This document shows positions 1-14,394 of a stretch of DNA of 64,000 nt, piece after piece. The notes under the pieces were generated by a model. That model did not search any database, was not told the origin of the DNA, and was given only the letters and a program-made list of their open reading frames with translations. The translations under genes and the position numbers were made by a program. Source of the DNA: Chimonanthus salicifolius. Taxonomy: Eukaryota > Streptophyta > Magnoliopsida > Laurales > Calycanthaceae. The DNA is taken from the NCBI GenBank assembly GCA_013350335.1, contig CM023540.1, forward strand, positions 248,001 through 312,000, in the 5' to 3' direction. Each line of letters begins with the position of its first letter. Position 1 is the first letter of the stretch.

Positions 1-735
1 TTGGCATGTCCTTGGATGTCTTTCTCCACTTAGCTCCTTCGTGATGAGAGAATGCTCCAATGAATGCCACACCAAAGATTGGGAGATCTATGTAAACAAT
101 CAATCCCTAATTGTTTCCTCAAGAACACATTCAATGTTGAGCCTTAAATATTTAATGATTTTCCTATGAGTGCTTTGAATGTATTTGAGATATGTTGTAG
201 AGCAATGAAGGTCTAACGATGGATATTTGGTGCTCTAAGAATAGTTGGGATGCTTAGGAAAGTGTAAGAGAAACTTTAGCTCAAAACGATCCACCGAGGC
301 CAATCAGATATGAAAGGGACTGGGTGCGAGCATATGTAGTTTCCGAAGCTTCGGAACAAGTGATTTCCGACGTCGGAAGTTTCGAGGTAAGTTGAATGCA
401 GGTTCCGAGACAGACATGCTTGGAAGGCAGTCTCAGCACTTCCAGGGGTCTCGGAACCAGATCCTTATGTTTCGAGACGAGTTCCGAGATCAAATTCCAA
501 GAAGTTCACTGTTTTAGACAGATCGATGTTTTTGAGAGTTAGTTTTAGAACTATGATTTGCAAATAAGCTCTCTATGAGTTTTGGGTTTAGCCCAAGAGT
601 CTAGGGACCTACCAAGGGTATTTATAATGCTGTTTTTAGGCCCTAGAGATAAGAGAATCATGCATTTACTTTGACTTTAATGAAGGCACTTAAGTCACTC
701 ATGATTCATGCATATAGTGTTACAAGATGCAACAA
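1..735 (-). mobile_element. LTR-like fragment of a copia element (left copy)
   Basis: Bases 1-300 match 3391-3720 closely: the same stretch about a gene-poor LTR interior, with scattered substitutions and a short indel. After about 300 the two copies diverge, although both go on to carry TTCGGAA/TTCCGAA dyads. Here the dyad includes a perfect 16-nt palindrome at 341-356. I read this as the 3' LTR, or a related LTR, of the minus-strand element whose gag lies at 1324-2760. The outer end is cut off by the window and the inner end is not resolved. The alternative is an independent, diverged LTR fragment. Confidence 0.6.
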
Positions 736-1323
736 ATTCATATTCATAATTTTCTACACAATCAAGCAACATCAGTATATTTTAGTCAAACAATGACTAC
801 CACAATGTCCACTCTAACTTATTTCATTGGAGATGGAGATAGTGAAGGTAAAGATGGTTCAACATTTTGAGTTCATATCACTATGGGGTAGCATGATTGA
901 GATAGCATTCAACACTCAATTCTTTTGAATTCTTGATGACTTCAAGTCCATGGGATTTGTAACTTCTTTGAGCATGATAAACATTATAGCTAGGAAGAAT
1001 GTTATCATTGCATTATGACTCAAGAGTCCTATCCCAAAGCATATAAGTCACTAAAACTTGCCAACAAAAGTGATGATCCAACAATTATAAGCTAAGCAAG
1101 ATTTCTACTTTTGATCCAATGAAATTACTATTAGCTCCAATTTTGGACCATAATAGAGCATGGGTTCACACTCAAACATCATCAACAAGATATATGCATT
1201 ATAAGTATAGATGATTAAGAATGAACAAAGCAATCAAGAAGTATTCCATTCATGATGAATTCTTATACATAAAATGGAAACATAGAATCTTGCAAAAGCT
1301 TATACTGAAGATCATATTATAAT
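736..1323 (-). other. Non-coding internal segment of the copia element
   Basis: AT-rich sequence with no ORF over about 60 codons and no recognisable protease, integrase or reverse transcriptase motif. It sits where pol would be expected, between the gag C-terminus and the left LTR-like repeat. Pol is therefore absent here. Confidence 0.45.
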
Positions 1324-2760
1324 CTAACCCACTCTCCGAGCCTTGGGTAACCATATGGCATTTGGGAAAGGTCTCCGAGGTCCACCGGTGTCAAACACAT
1401 GAACGTTTGATTTTCTCCTTTTAGTGTTCTTGTTAGTTTGACATAATCTTGTGAATTCATTTAAGGCTTCAATCAATTTATGAGTTAAGGCATAATTTAG
1501 ATTTCCATTTAAGTTGTTATGCCTTGGTCTTTGATTTTGAAACTTTGGTGGGAGATTCTTTTGATTTGCATTTTCAAAGTTCTTTCTTCTTTTCAAGTTT
1601 AGAATTACTCTTTTTGCATCTTCTTTGTGTGTCATTTGCTTTTGATGTTCCATCTTTGTTTAATTTACATTTTGATATTTATATTCACTTCTTAACTTGC
1701 ATTCAAACATGAGATGCCCGAATTGTCCACAATACATTTTATGATTTTCTTTGGAGGAGTTGAAGGAGACTTACCCTTAACAAGGATAGTTTGATTCTTG
1801 GGTCCTTTATCATTTTTCCTATCATATCCGAGATCCGTTTTGTCTCCAAATGGTTTGCTTAGTTTTAGGAGCTTTTCAAGCTTCTATTCTCCTCTTGTGA
1901 ACTTCATCTCAAATTTCTCCTTATATCTATTTAAGTCATTAACTTCTTGTGCCAATCTTTGTTTTTCAATTTCTAGATTTGATTGTGATTTAGGGAGCAT
2001 CATTAAGTTGATTTTTAATTTTAGCATTTTCTTCTTCTTCACAACTTACCACAATTTTCAAATCTTTGTAGTCTTCTTTTAATAAGTGAAGTTTATGCTT
2101 TAGTTTTCTTATCTCATTTTCAAGATTTCCTTTTTTCATTTATTTCCATTTTTAAGCATTCTTCAAGTTTCAAGCACTCTTCTTGAATAGCTTTTGGATT
2201 TACTTGATTTACCAATGTTAGATCTTTTAGAATGTTTTATTTTTCCAACTTTTCTTGATTTAGTTCTTTTGTTAGTTTTATATTTTTTTTTACCAACTTT
2301 CTTAAGTTGTTTGTACATTTCATTTAACATGTCACTTAATTCTTTTATGCTAGGTATCATCTTTTATTGCTTATTCATTAGCTTGCTCTTGTTGAGGTTC
2401 AAGTGTTTGAATGGGTCCTAGACAATACACCACTTCTAAGGCATCTTCTTTCCTCTGTTTTTCACAGGTTTTCTCCAACATGTCCCATGCTTCTTTTGCG
2501 GTTTCACAAGATATGATATTTTCCAAGATATTTGGTGAAATGGCACAAAATATAGCATTGAGGGCATTAACATTTGCCGAATACATGCTCTTTTCAATAT
2601 CATTGTATGAGAAGTAAATCTTGGAGGGATTAGTCCATCCACATAAGATTATTTCCCATAGAGTTCCATCCATTACCATTAAGCGCATTTTCATTTTGGC
2701 TTTCCAAATAACGTAGTAGTTAGAGCCATCAAGTATTGGAGGACACACCACGACATGCAA
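1324..2760 (-). pseudogene. Decayed copia-type gag (UBN2 family)
   Basis: On the minus strand the first 129 codons (2760-2371) show the copia gag pattern: an LDGSNYYVIWKAKM start, LWEII, ALNAIFCAISP and CETAKEAWDMLE. Farther on, 1743-1697 gives a CCHC knuckle remnant (YCGQFGHLMFEC) in which the first Cys is not evident. The last segment (1653-1324) is basic and ends IWLPKARRVG followed by a stop, resembling the W-x-PK tail at gag ends in Sirevirus-like elements. Stops and frameshifts separate these blocks, so this is not a working gene. Gag would form the cytoplasmic virus-like particle. The primer site lies 70 bp upstream. No pol follows. Confidence 0.75.
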
Positions 2761-2829
2761 TTGCCCTTAGACATTTCTAACTCCAATGATCTACTCTTAG
2801 ACGGTTAAGTCTAACTGCAAGAGTCCTTA

Positions 2830-2840
2830 CTCTGATACCA
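2830..2840 (-). other. Primer-binding site (tRNA-iMet)
   Basis: The minus strand reads TGGTATCAGAG, complementary to the 3' end of plant initiator tRNA-Met. It is separated by two bases from the LTR end at 2843, which fixes the element's strand and the inner boundary of its 5' LTR. Confidence 0.85.
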
Positions 2841-2842
2841 AT

Positions 2843-4654
2843 TGTTGGTTAATCTAGATAGTCCTAGAGGGAGGAGAGGAAGGGAGGGAGGGAAGAGGAG
2901 GAGGGGGGGGTATAGGACTTTTGCTAAATTTTTAACAATCTTAAAATGTGAGTCAATTAATTAATTAGTCTTAATAGATTAATCCAATTAAATCTCAAGT
3001 TTGTGCAATAAAGATAAAGAATAAACACAAACAAAATAATGAGAGATGAATCACAAATGCACAAAATAATGTGAAGGAAGTGAGAAGAAATGGATGAGTG
3101 TGACATAATTATTTTTATGTGGTTCGGCAATCTTGCCTACATCCACGCATCAAGTACACCACTTGAGGATTTCACTAAACTTCTCCTTCAAGGGTGGAGA
3201 AGAAACTTATTACAACCTTAATCTCTTTCAAGGTTAGAGATTGAACTGATAACTTGCAATCAGCAAGAAAGCACCCTTCTTGGACTTCAATAGGGTTACA
3301 CCAACCCTTACAAATATCTCAATGATTAATGAAAGTTATAGAACTTGAAAGTCTTACCAAGAACACTAGCTTCTAGTTACTTGAAGTAGCCTTGGCTTGT
3401 CATTGGATGTCTTTCTCTACTTAGCTCTTTGGTGATGAGAGAATGCTCCAATGAATGCCACACCAAAGATTGGGAGATGATCTAGGGATGATTAAAGGTT
3501 TTCCTATGTAAACAATCAATCCCAAATTGTTTCCTCAAGACCACATTCAATGTTAAACCTTAAATACTCAATGATTTGCCTATGAGTGCTTTGAATGTGT
3601 TTGAGATATGTTTTAGAGCAATGAGGATCTGACTATGGAGATTTGGTGCTCTAAGAATAGTTGGGATGCTTAGGAAAGAGTAGAAGAAAATTTAGCTCAA
3701 AAGGATCAACCTTGGCCTCTCAAATGGCTTTGGTTTATATAGCCAACAAGCTCCCAACGGATCTCTGCTTCGGAACTTCGGAGTCTGATTGACTAGCCTT
3801 GGAACTTCCGAAGTCTCAACAGTCAGAAATACAATAGTCATATTTCAACGGATAGTTTGACCTTACATCAGCTAGTTGGACCACCTTTGGAACTAGCCAA
3901 GTTCTAGGTTCGGAACTTCCGAAGTAAGGTTCCGAAGGTAAGAAACAATACCTCAAATATGTACATTGAAGGTCTCGGAACTTCTGAGGCTGGTTCCGGG
4001 GTAGGTTTTGAATTGAGGTTCCGAAGCAGGTTCTGAATTTAGGAACAACCTTCGGAACTTCGGAGTAAGGTTCCTAGGCAAGTTCTGAATCTAGTACCAT
4101 CCTTCGGAACTTTTGAGTCTGGTTCCGATATACGTTCTGAGAAACCTGAAAAGCCATAGATTTCACTAAGTGTTGATGAATTTAGAGTTTGGAAATCAGG
4201 ACAAGATGGAGAGCCTTTTATGTGTTCATTTGCAATCATTAGATTTAACTATAATGAACATTTGTTAGATTGCAAATACACAAGAATATATATGGATATT
4301 TGATAGATGGCTAGAGCTCTCCATAGGGGAAAGGTACTTAGAATTCTCATTTTAATTAAACAAGTTCTTAATCAAGGGATTCTAAGGCTTCTAGGTCCTT
4401 CCTAGGGTCCATATACCTGTGATGGTTGGCATTCAAGGAGTTCTTCCGGTTTTGGTGCGATGCTTTCCAAACAACGTGTCTTCTGGAGCTTCAAGCTTGG
4501 TTTAAATGTGCATGTCTTCCAGAGATGAGGTCTTGGACACGTAGATGATCACGAGTCAGTCAAAGAAATTGACAACTCATGATTCAGTTGGACATAATCA
4601 CGGAATTGACAACTAAGTATAACTTAGGAGAGACAGATTTAACTTTTAGGCAAA
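2843..4654 (-). mobile_element. 5' LTR of the minus-strand copia element
   Basis: The inner end (TGTTGG on the plus strand) is fixed by the primer site. A G-rich tract at 2876-2908 lies near the end of U5, as in the other copia LTRs of the window. A TATA-like TATATAAA reads on the minus strand near 3735-3745. Upstream of it, 3770-4140 holds repeated TTCGGAA-C-TTCCGAA dyads; the copy at 3909-3923 is perfect. The outer end is not fixed: it lies between about 4250 and the start of the TRIM array at about 4655. Confidence 0.65.
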
Positions 4655-7600
4655 CACTTCCGATCTGGGACTTTACAAAACTCCCACACGCCCAACCACT
4701 GCTGGGGTTGTCCGATCTGACCAGTCCACATTGCTCGTCCGACCGACAGGGCCCAGTTTCTCTTGGATCAACCCTTCTAGGGCCTGGCCACTGGCACATA
4801 GGTCAGTATATCCGAATTTTGTACTGATCCAACTAGTGGACAGGGCTTAGAGTCCAACTCAATGTGAAATTGTCCGTTATACGTCCAAAAACATGGCTCT
4901 CAAGGTTTTACGTTTCGGCCCGGCCCAACTCGGTAGGCCCAAAACGCATCACACTTGATTGAAGGGGGATACCACTTATAAACCCGATCAGGAAGTTCCT
5001 CACCTCCGATGTGGAACTCTGCACAGCTCCCACACGCCCCACCACTGTTGGGCTGTCAAATCCGACAGGCCCACACTGTTGGTCTGACCGACAAGGCCCA
5101 TTTTAACTGTGGATCAACCCTTTTAAAGCCTGGCCTCTGGCTCATGGGTCAGGAAATCAAAATTTGTAACGAATCGACCTGTGGACAGGGCTTAGGGTCC
5201 AACTCAGTTTGAAATTGTCCGCACTATGTCAAAAAACATGGCCCTCACATTTTACCTTTGAGCCTGGTCCAACCCGGTAGGCCCAAAACACATCACACCT
5301 GAAAGAAGGGGGACACCACTTATCAACCCAATCAGAAAGTTCCTCACTTCCGATGTGGGACTCTACAAACCTCCCACATGCCCAACAACTGCTAGGTTGT
5401 CAGGACCCGACCGGCCCATACTGCTGATCCGACCAACAGGGCCCATTTTCACCAGGATCAGCCTTTCAAGGGCCTGCCATCTGGCTCATGGGTTAGGATA
5501 TCATAATTTTGTACTGACCGACCGTGGATAGGGCTTAGGGTCTAACACATTGTGAAGTCCGTTATGGGTCCAAAAACAGGGTCCTCACGGTTTTACATTT
5601 GGGGTCAGCCCAACCTGGGTAGGCCCAAAATACGTCACACTTCAGTGAAGGGGGATACCACTTATAAACCCCATTAAGAAGTTCCTCACTTCTAATGTGG
5701 GACTCTTCATAGCTCCCACACGTCCAAACACTACTAGGCTGTTGGATCCGACTAGTCCACACTATTGGTCCGACACGACGAGTCCCATTTTAACTTGGAT
5801 CAGCACTTTTAGGGCCTGGCCTCTGACTCATGGGTCAGGTATCACAATTTGTAATGACTCGACCCGTGGACAGGGCTTAGTGTCCAACTTAGTGTGAAAT
5901 TGTCCGTTGTTGGTCTAAAAACATGGCCCTCACTATTTTTCCTTTAGGCCTGGCCGAACCCAGAATGCCCAAAACGCATCACACCTGAGTGAAGTCGGAT
6001 CTCACTTATAAACCCCATCAGGAAGTTCCTCAGTTCCAATGTGGGACTTTGCATAGCTCCCGTACGCCTAACCACTTGTGAGCTGTCGGATCAGATTGAC
6101 CCACACTGCTGGTCCGACCGACAAGGCCCAGTCCAACTTGGATCAGCCTTTGTAGGGCCTGGCCTCTGGCTCATTGATCTGGATATCAAAATCCACCTCC
6201 CTAAAGCCCAGAGCAGCCCTCGATTCGACCCAATGAACCCAATGGAAGGCAGTAAGCCCACACAGTCTGAATGTAGAACCTAGAGCTCTGTTACCATTTG
6301 TAATTACCCGACCCGTGAATAGCGCATAGGGTCAAACTCAGCGAGAAATTGTCTGTTCTGGGTCCAAAAACATTGCCATCGCGGCATTTCCTTTGTGCCT
6401 GGCCCAACCTGGTAGGTCCAAAATGAGTCACACCTGATTGAAGGGGGATACCACTTATAAACCCCATCAGGAAGTTCCTCACTTTCGATGTGGGACTCTG
6501 CAAAGCTCCCACACGCGGAACCACTGCTAGGCTATTAGATCCGACTAGCCCGCACTGCTGGTCCGACCGATAACGCTCATTTTCACAAGGATCATCCCTT
6601 CTATGGCCTAGCCTCTTGCTCATGGGTCAGGATATCACAATTTGTAATGACTTGACCTGTGCACAGGGCTTAGGGTTCCAACTCAGTGTGAAATTGTTCG
6701 CTGTTGGTCCAAAAACATGGCCCTCACGGTTTTTCCTTTAGGCCTGGCCGAACCCGGAATGCCCAAAACATGTCACACCTGAGTGAAGTGGGATACCACT
6801 TATAAACCCCATCATGAAGTTCCTCACTTCCGATGTGGGAGTCTGCAAAGCTCTCACACTCCTAACCACTGTTGGGCTGTCGAACCTGACAGGCCCACAC
6901 TATTAGTCCGACCGATGAGGCCCATTTTAACTTGGATCAGCCCTTTTAGTGCTTGGCCTCTGACTCATGGGTCAGGATATCACAATTTGTAATGACTCGA
7001 CTCGTGGACAGGGTTTAGGGTCCAACTTAGTGTGAAATTGTCCATTGTTGGTCTAAAAACATGGCCCTCACAGTTTTTCCTTTAGGTATGGCCGAACTCG
7101 GAATGCCCAAAACGCATCACACCTGAGTGAAGTCAAATCTCACTTATAAACCCCATTAGGAAGTTCCTCACTTCCGATGTGGGACTTTGCATAGCTCCCA
7201 CATGCCTAACCACTTCTGGGCTGTCAGATCCGATTGACCCACATTGCTGGTCCGACGGACAGGGCCCAGTCCAACTTGGATCAGCCTTTGTAGGGCCTGG
7301 CCTTTGGCTCATGGATCTGGATATCAACATCCACCTCCCTAAAGCCTAGAGCTGCCCTCAATTCGACCCAACGAACCTAGTAGAAGGCAGTAAGCCCACA
7401 TAGTCCTAGTGTAGAACCCGAAGCTCTGATACCATTTGTAATTACACCACCCGTGGATAGCGCATAGGGTCCAACTCAGTGAGAAATTGTCTGTTCTGGG
7501 TCCAAAAACATTGCCATCACGGCATTTCCTTTGGGCCTAGCTCAACCCGGTAGACCCAAAACTCGTCACACCTGAGTGAAGCGGGATACCACTTGTAAAC

Positions 7601-10600
7601 CCCATCAGGAAGTTCCTCAATTCTGAAATGAGACTCCGCAATGCTCGCACACGCCAAACCACTGCTGGGCTATCAGATCCGACTAGCTCACACTCCTTGT
7701 CTGACCGACATGGACCATTTTCACAAGGATCATCCCTTCTAGGGCCTGGCCTCTTGCTCATGGGTCAGGATATCACAATCCACTCCATAAAGCCCAGAGC
7801 TGCCGTCCGCTCGACCTAATGAACACAGTGGAAGGCAGTAAGCCCCCATAGTACGAATGTAAAACCCGGAGCTCTGATGCCATTTGTAATGGCCAGGCCC
7901 ATGGATAGTGCATAAGGTTCAACTCAGAGAGAAATTGTCCGTTCTGTGTCCAAAAACATCGCCACCACGATTTTTCCTTTGGGCCAGGCTCAACCCGATG
8001 GACCAAAATGTGGCACACCTGAGTGAAGGGGGATACCATTTATAAACCCCATGAGGAAGTTCCTCACTTCCGGTGTGGGACTCTATAAAGCTCCCACACA
8101 CCCAACCACTACTGGGCTGTCAGATCCGACAGGCCCACACTGCTGGTCCGAACGACAGGGCCCATTTTCAAATTGATCATCTGGCTCATGGGTGAGGAAA
8201 TCACAATCCACCCCCTAAAGCCCAGAACCGCCCTCGGCTTGACCTAATTAACCTATTGGATAGCAATAAGCCCACACAGTCCAAGTGTAGAGCCCAGAGC
8301 TCTGATACCATTTGTGATGACCCGACTAGTGGAGAATGCATAGGGTCCAACTCAGTGAGAAATTGTCCATTTTGGGTCCAAAAACATGGCCACCATGGTT
8401 TTTCCTTTGGACCTAGCCCAACCCGGTTGGACCAAAACGTGGCACACCTGAGTGACAGCGATACCACTTATAAACCCCATTAGAAAGTTCCCCACTTTCG
8501 ATGTGGGACTCTGCATAGCTCCCACACACCCAACCACTTCTTGGTTGTCGGATCCGACAGACCCACACTGTTGGTCCGACCGACGTGGCCCAATTTCACT
8601 TGGATCAGCCCTTCTAGGGCCTGGCCTCTAGATCATGAGTCAGGATATCACAATCCACCCACTTAAAGCGCAGAGCCACCCTCGGCTCGACCCAACGAAC
8701 TCAAGGGAAGGCAGTAAGCCCAAACAATCCGAAATCCGGAGGTCTGATACCATTTGTAGCGACCTCACCCATGGACAGGGCGTATGGTCCAGCTCAGCGA
8801 GAAATTATCCGTTTTGGATCCAAAAACATGGCCATCACATTTTTTCCTTCGGGCGTAGCCCAACCAGGTTGCACCAATACCCGGCACACCTGAGTGACGG
8901 CGATACCACTTATAAACCCCATCTGAAAGTTCCCCACTTTCGATGTGGGACTCTGCATAGCTCCCATACACCCAACCACTTCTTGGTTGTCGGATCAGAC
9001 ATACCCACACTGTTGGTCTGACTGACATGGCCCAATTTCACTTGGATCAGCCCTTCTAGGGCTTGGCCTCTGGATCATGAGTCAAGATATCACAATCCAC
9101 CCACTTAAAGAGCAGAGCCGCCCTCGACTCGATCCAACGAACCCAATGGAAGGCAGTAAGCCCAAACAGTCCGAAATCCGGAGGTCTGATACCATTTGTA
9201 ATGACCTGACCCATGGACAGGGCATATGGTCCAGCTCAGCGAGAAATTATCTGTTCTGGGTCTAAAAACATGGCCATCATGGTTTTCCTTCTGGCCTAGC
9301 CCAACCCGATAGGTCCAAAACGCTTCACACCTGAGTGAAGGGGGATACCACTTATAAACCTCAACATGAAGTTCCTCACTTCCGATGTGGGACTCTGCAA
9401 AGCTCCCACACGCCGAACAACAGTTTGGCTGTCGGATCCGAAAGGCCCACACTACAGGTCCGATAGAGAGTGCCCATTTTAACTAGGATCAGCCTTTTTA
9501 GGACTTAGCCTCTGGCTCATGGGTTAGGATATGATAATTTGTAATGAACCGACCTGTGGACAGGGCGTAGGGTCCAACTTAGTGTGAAATTGTCTGCTCT
9601 GGGTCAAAAACATGGCCCTCACGGTTTTACCTTTGGCCCTGGCCCAACCGAGTAGGTCTAAAGCGCATCACACCTAAGTGAAGGGGGATACCACTTATAA
9701 ACCCCATCAGGAAGTTCGTCACTTTTGATGTGGGACTCTTCAAAGTTCCCACACTCCCAACCACTTCCGGGCTGTCAGATTCGACCGACCCACACTTTTG
9801 GTCCGACCGATAGGGCCCAGTTTCACTTGGATCATCCCTTCTAGGGCCAGGCCTCTGGTTCATGTGTCAGGATATTACAATCCACCCCCCTAAAGCCTAG
9901 AGCAACCCTCAGGTCAACCCAACGAACCAGGTGGAAGGAAGTAAGCCCATACAATCCGAGTTTAGAACCCGGAGCTCTGATACAATTTGTAATGACCCGA
10001 CCTGTGGATGGGTATAGGGTCCAACTCAATGTGAAATGTTTCGCTCTAGGACCATAAACATGACCATCACCGTTTTTTCTTTGGGCCTTGCCCCAGCCGG
10101 TAGGACCATTACGCGTCACACTAGAGTGAAACGGAATACCACTTATAAACCCCATCTGGAAGTTCCTCACTTCCGATGTGGGACTCTACAAAGCTCCCAC
10201 ATGCCCAACCACTGCTGGGCTATTGGATCCGACCGGTCCACGCCGCTGGACCGACCCACAGGGTCCATTTTGACTTGGATCATGCCTTCTAGGGCCTGGC
10301 CTCTGGCTCATGGGTCAGGATATCACAATTTGTAATGACCCGACCCGTGGACAAGGCTTAGGATCCAAAAGCATGGTCCTCACGGTTTTGCCTTTGGGCC
10401 TCGACCCAACCCGGTGGGACCAAAACGTGTTACACCTAAGTGAAGGGGATACCACTTATAAACCCCGTGAGGAAGTTCCTCACTTCAGATGTGGGACTGT
10501 GCAAATCTCCCACACGTCCAACAACTGCTGGGCTGTCAGATACGACATGCCCACACTACTTGTCTGACCGACAGGGCCCAGTTTCACTTAGATCAGTCCT

Positions 10601-13600
10601 TCAAGGGAGGCCTCTAGCTCATGGATCAGGTTATCACAATCCACGCCCTAAAGCGCAATGCCACCCTCGGCTTGACCCAACGAACCTAGTGGATGGGAGT
10701 AAGCCCATATAGTCCAAGTGTGGAACCCGTAGCTCTGATAACATTTTTAATGACTCGACTGGTGAATTGGGCTCTGGGTCGAAGTCAGTGTGAAATTGTT
10801 CGCTCTGGGTCTAGAAACTTGGCCCTCCCTGTTTTTCCTTTGGGTCAGGCCCAACTCGGTAGGCCCAAAACGCTTCACATCTGAGTGGAGGGCAATACCA
10901 CTTATAAACCCAATCAGGAAGCTCCTCACTTCCTATGTGGGACTCCGTAAAGCTCCCACACGCCCAACCAATGCTGGGTTGTTGTATCCGACCGGCCGAC
11001 ACTGCTGGTCTGACCGATAGGGCCCATTTTCACTTGGATCAGCCCTTCTCAGGGCCTGGCCTTTGTCCCATGGGTCAATATATCACAATTTGTAATGGCC
11101 GGACCCGTGGATTGGGATTAGGCCCAACTCTGTGTGAAATTGTCCACTCTGGGTTAAAAAACATGGCCTTCAGGGTTTTACCTTTGGGTCTAGCCCAACC
11201 GGGTAGGCCCAAAATGCGTCACACGTGAGTGAAGGGGGATACAACTTCCCATTTGGAAGCACTTCACTTCCGATGTGGGACTCTATAACTCTCCCACACA
11301 TCCAAACATGTCTTAGCTGTCGGATCCGACCGACCCACACTACTGGCCCTACCGACAGGGACTAGTTTCACTTGGATCAGCCCTTCTAGGGCCTGACCTC
11401 TAGTTCATGGGTCGGGATATAACAATCCACCCCCTAAAGCCCAAGACCGCCATCAGCTCGACCCAGTGAGGGTAGTGGAAGACAGTAAGCCCACACAGTC
11501 CGAGGGTAGAACCAGGAGCTTTGATACCGTTTGTAATGACCCAACCCTTGGATAGGGCATAGGGTCTAACTCAGTGAAAAATTTTCCGTTCTGGGTCTAA
11601 AAACATGGCCATCACAGTTTTTCCTTTGGGCCTGGCCCAACTTGATCGGGTAAAAACGCGTCACACTTGAGTGAAGGGGGATACCACTTATAAACCATAT
11701 CTGCAAGTTCCTCACTTCCGATGTGGGACTCTACGAAGCTCCCACACACCCAACCACTGCTGGGCTGTCGGATTTGACTGGCCCACACTGATGGTCTGAC
11801 CGACAAGGCCCATTTTCGCTTCGATCTGTCGTTCTAGGACCTTTCCTCCGTCACATGGGTCAGGATATCACAATTTGTAACAACCCGACCCATGGACAGG
11901 GCATAGGGTCCAGCTTAGTATGAAATTGTCCGTTATGGGTCCAAAAACATGGTCCCCACGGTTTTTTCTTTGGGCCTGTCCCAACTCGGTAGGCCCAAAA
12001 CGTGTCACACTTGAGTGAAAGGGGATAACACTTTTTATCCCTAGTAGGAAGTTCCTCACTACCGATGTGGAACTCTGTAAAGCTCCCACACGCCCAACAA
12101 TTGCTTGGTTGTTGGATCCAATCGGCCCACAGTACTGGTCAAATAGAAAGGGCCCATTTTAACTTGGATAAGTCCTTTTAGGGCCTCACCTCTGGCTCAC
12201 GGGTCAAGATATCACAATTTGTAATGAATCGACTTGTGGACAGGTCATAGGGTCCAACTGATTGTGAAATTATTCGCTCTAGGTCCAAAAACAAGTCCCT
12301 CACGGTTTTACCTTTGGGCCTCGCCCAACCCATTAGGCCAAAACGCGTCACACCTGAGTGAAGGGGGATACCACTTATAAACCCCATCAGGAAGTTCCTC
12401 ACTTTTGGTGTGGGACTCTGCAAAGCTCCCACACGGCCAAACACTTCTGGGTTGTCGAATCTGACAGGCCCACACTCCTGCTCCGAACGACAGAGCCTAG
12501 TTTCACTTGGATCAGCCCTTCTAGGGCTTGGCCTCTTGCTCATGGGTTAAGATATCACAATCTACCCCCTAAAGTGCAGTGTCGCCCTCGGTTCAACCTA
12601 ACGAACCTAGTGGAAGGCAGTAAGCCCATATAGTCCGAGTGTGGAACCTAGAGCTCTGATACCATTTGTAAGGACACAACCAGTGAAGTGGGCCCAGGGT
12701 CCAACTCAGTGTGAAATTGTCCACTCTGGGTCCAAAAACATGGCCCTCACAGTTTTATCTTTGGACATGGCCCAACCCGGTAGGCCCAAAATGCGTCACA
12801 CTTGGGTGAAGGGGGATACCACTTATAGACCCAATTAGGAAGTTCCTCACTTCCGATGTGGGACTCTGCAAAGCTCCCACACATCCAACCACTGCTGGGC
12901 TATCGGATCTGACCGGTCCACACTGCTGGTCGGACCGACATGGCCCAATTTCACTTGGAACTCTAACTCATGGGCCAAGTTATCACAATCCATCCCCCTA
13001 AACTCAGGAGCCGCCCTTGGCTCGACCCAACGACCCTAGTTGAAGGCAGTCAGCCCACATAGTCTGAATGTAGAACCTAGAGCTCTAATACCATTCGTAA
13101 TGACTCGACCCGTAAACTAGGCTTAGGGTCCAATTCAGTGTGAAAATGTCCGCTCTTGATCTAAATACATGGCCCTCACGGTTTTGCCTTTGGGCCTAGC
13201 ACAACCTGGTGGGCCCAAAATGCTTCACACCTGAGTGAATGGGGATACCACTTCCGATGTGGACTATGCAAAGGTTCCACACGCCCAACCACTGTTGGGC
13301 AGTCGGACCCGACCGGTCCACACTATTGGTCGGACCGACGAGGCCCATTTTAACTTGGATCAGCCCTTTTAGGGCCTGGTCTCTAGCTCATGGGTCAGGA
13401 TATCACAACCCACCCCCTAAACCCCAGAGCCGCCATCAGCTTGACCCAACGAACCAAGTGGAAGGCAGTAAGCCGAAAGAGTCCGAGTGTAGAACCTGGA
13501 CCTCTGATACCATTGGTAATGACCCGACCCGTGAACGAGGCTTAGGATCCAGTTCAGTGTGAAATTGTCCATTCTGGGTGCAAAAGCATGGCACTCACAA

Positions 13601-14394
13601 TTTTGCATTTGGGCCTGGCCCAACCCGGTAGGCCCAAAATGTGTCACACTTGAGTGAAGGGGGATACCACTAATAAAGCCCATTAAGAAGATCCTCACTT
13701 CCGATGTGGGACACTACAATGATCCCACACGCCCAACCGTTGTTGTGCTGTCAGATCCGACCTGCCCACACTGCTGGTCCGATCGATAGGGTCTAGTTTC
13801 ATTCCGATTAGCCCTTCTACACCTGGCCTCTGGCTCATGGGTTAGGATATTACAATCCACACCCCTAAGGCCTAGAGTTGCTCTCGGCATGACCCAACGA
13901 ACCCAATGGAAGGCAGTAAGCCCACATAGTCCGAATGTAGAGCCTGGAGCTCTGATACGATTTGTAATGACACGACCCGTGAACAGGGCTTCGGGTCCAA
14001 CTCAGAGTGAAATTGTCCGCTCTGGGTCCAAAAGCATGGCCATTATGGTTTTGTCATTGGGCCTGGTCCAACCCGGTAGCCCGAAAACGCGTCACACTTG
14101 AGTGCAGGGGGATATTAGGAAGTTCCTTACTTCCAATGTAGGACTCTGCAAACCTTTACACGCCCCACCATTGCTGGATTGTCGAATCCGACCGGCCCAC
14201 ACTAATGGTCCGACCGACAGGGCCCAATTTCACTTGGATCAGCCCTGTTAGGGCCTGGGCTGTGGGTCATGGGTCTGGATATCACAATCCACAAACCTAA
14301 AGCCCAGAGCCGCCCACGGCACAACCCAACGAACCCAATGGAAGGCAGTAAGCCCACACAGTCCAAGTGTAGAGCCTGGAGCTCTGATACCATT

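Noticed and set aside
1524..2421. Plus-strand ORFs of 62-94 codons
   Set aside because: Antisense to the minus-strand copia gag and rich in Phe/Leu/Ser from its Lys/Glu codons.
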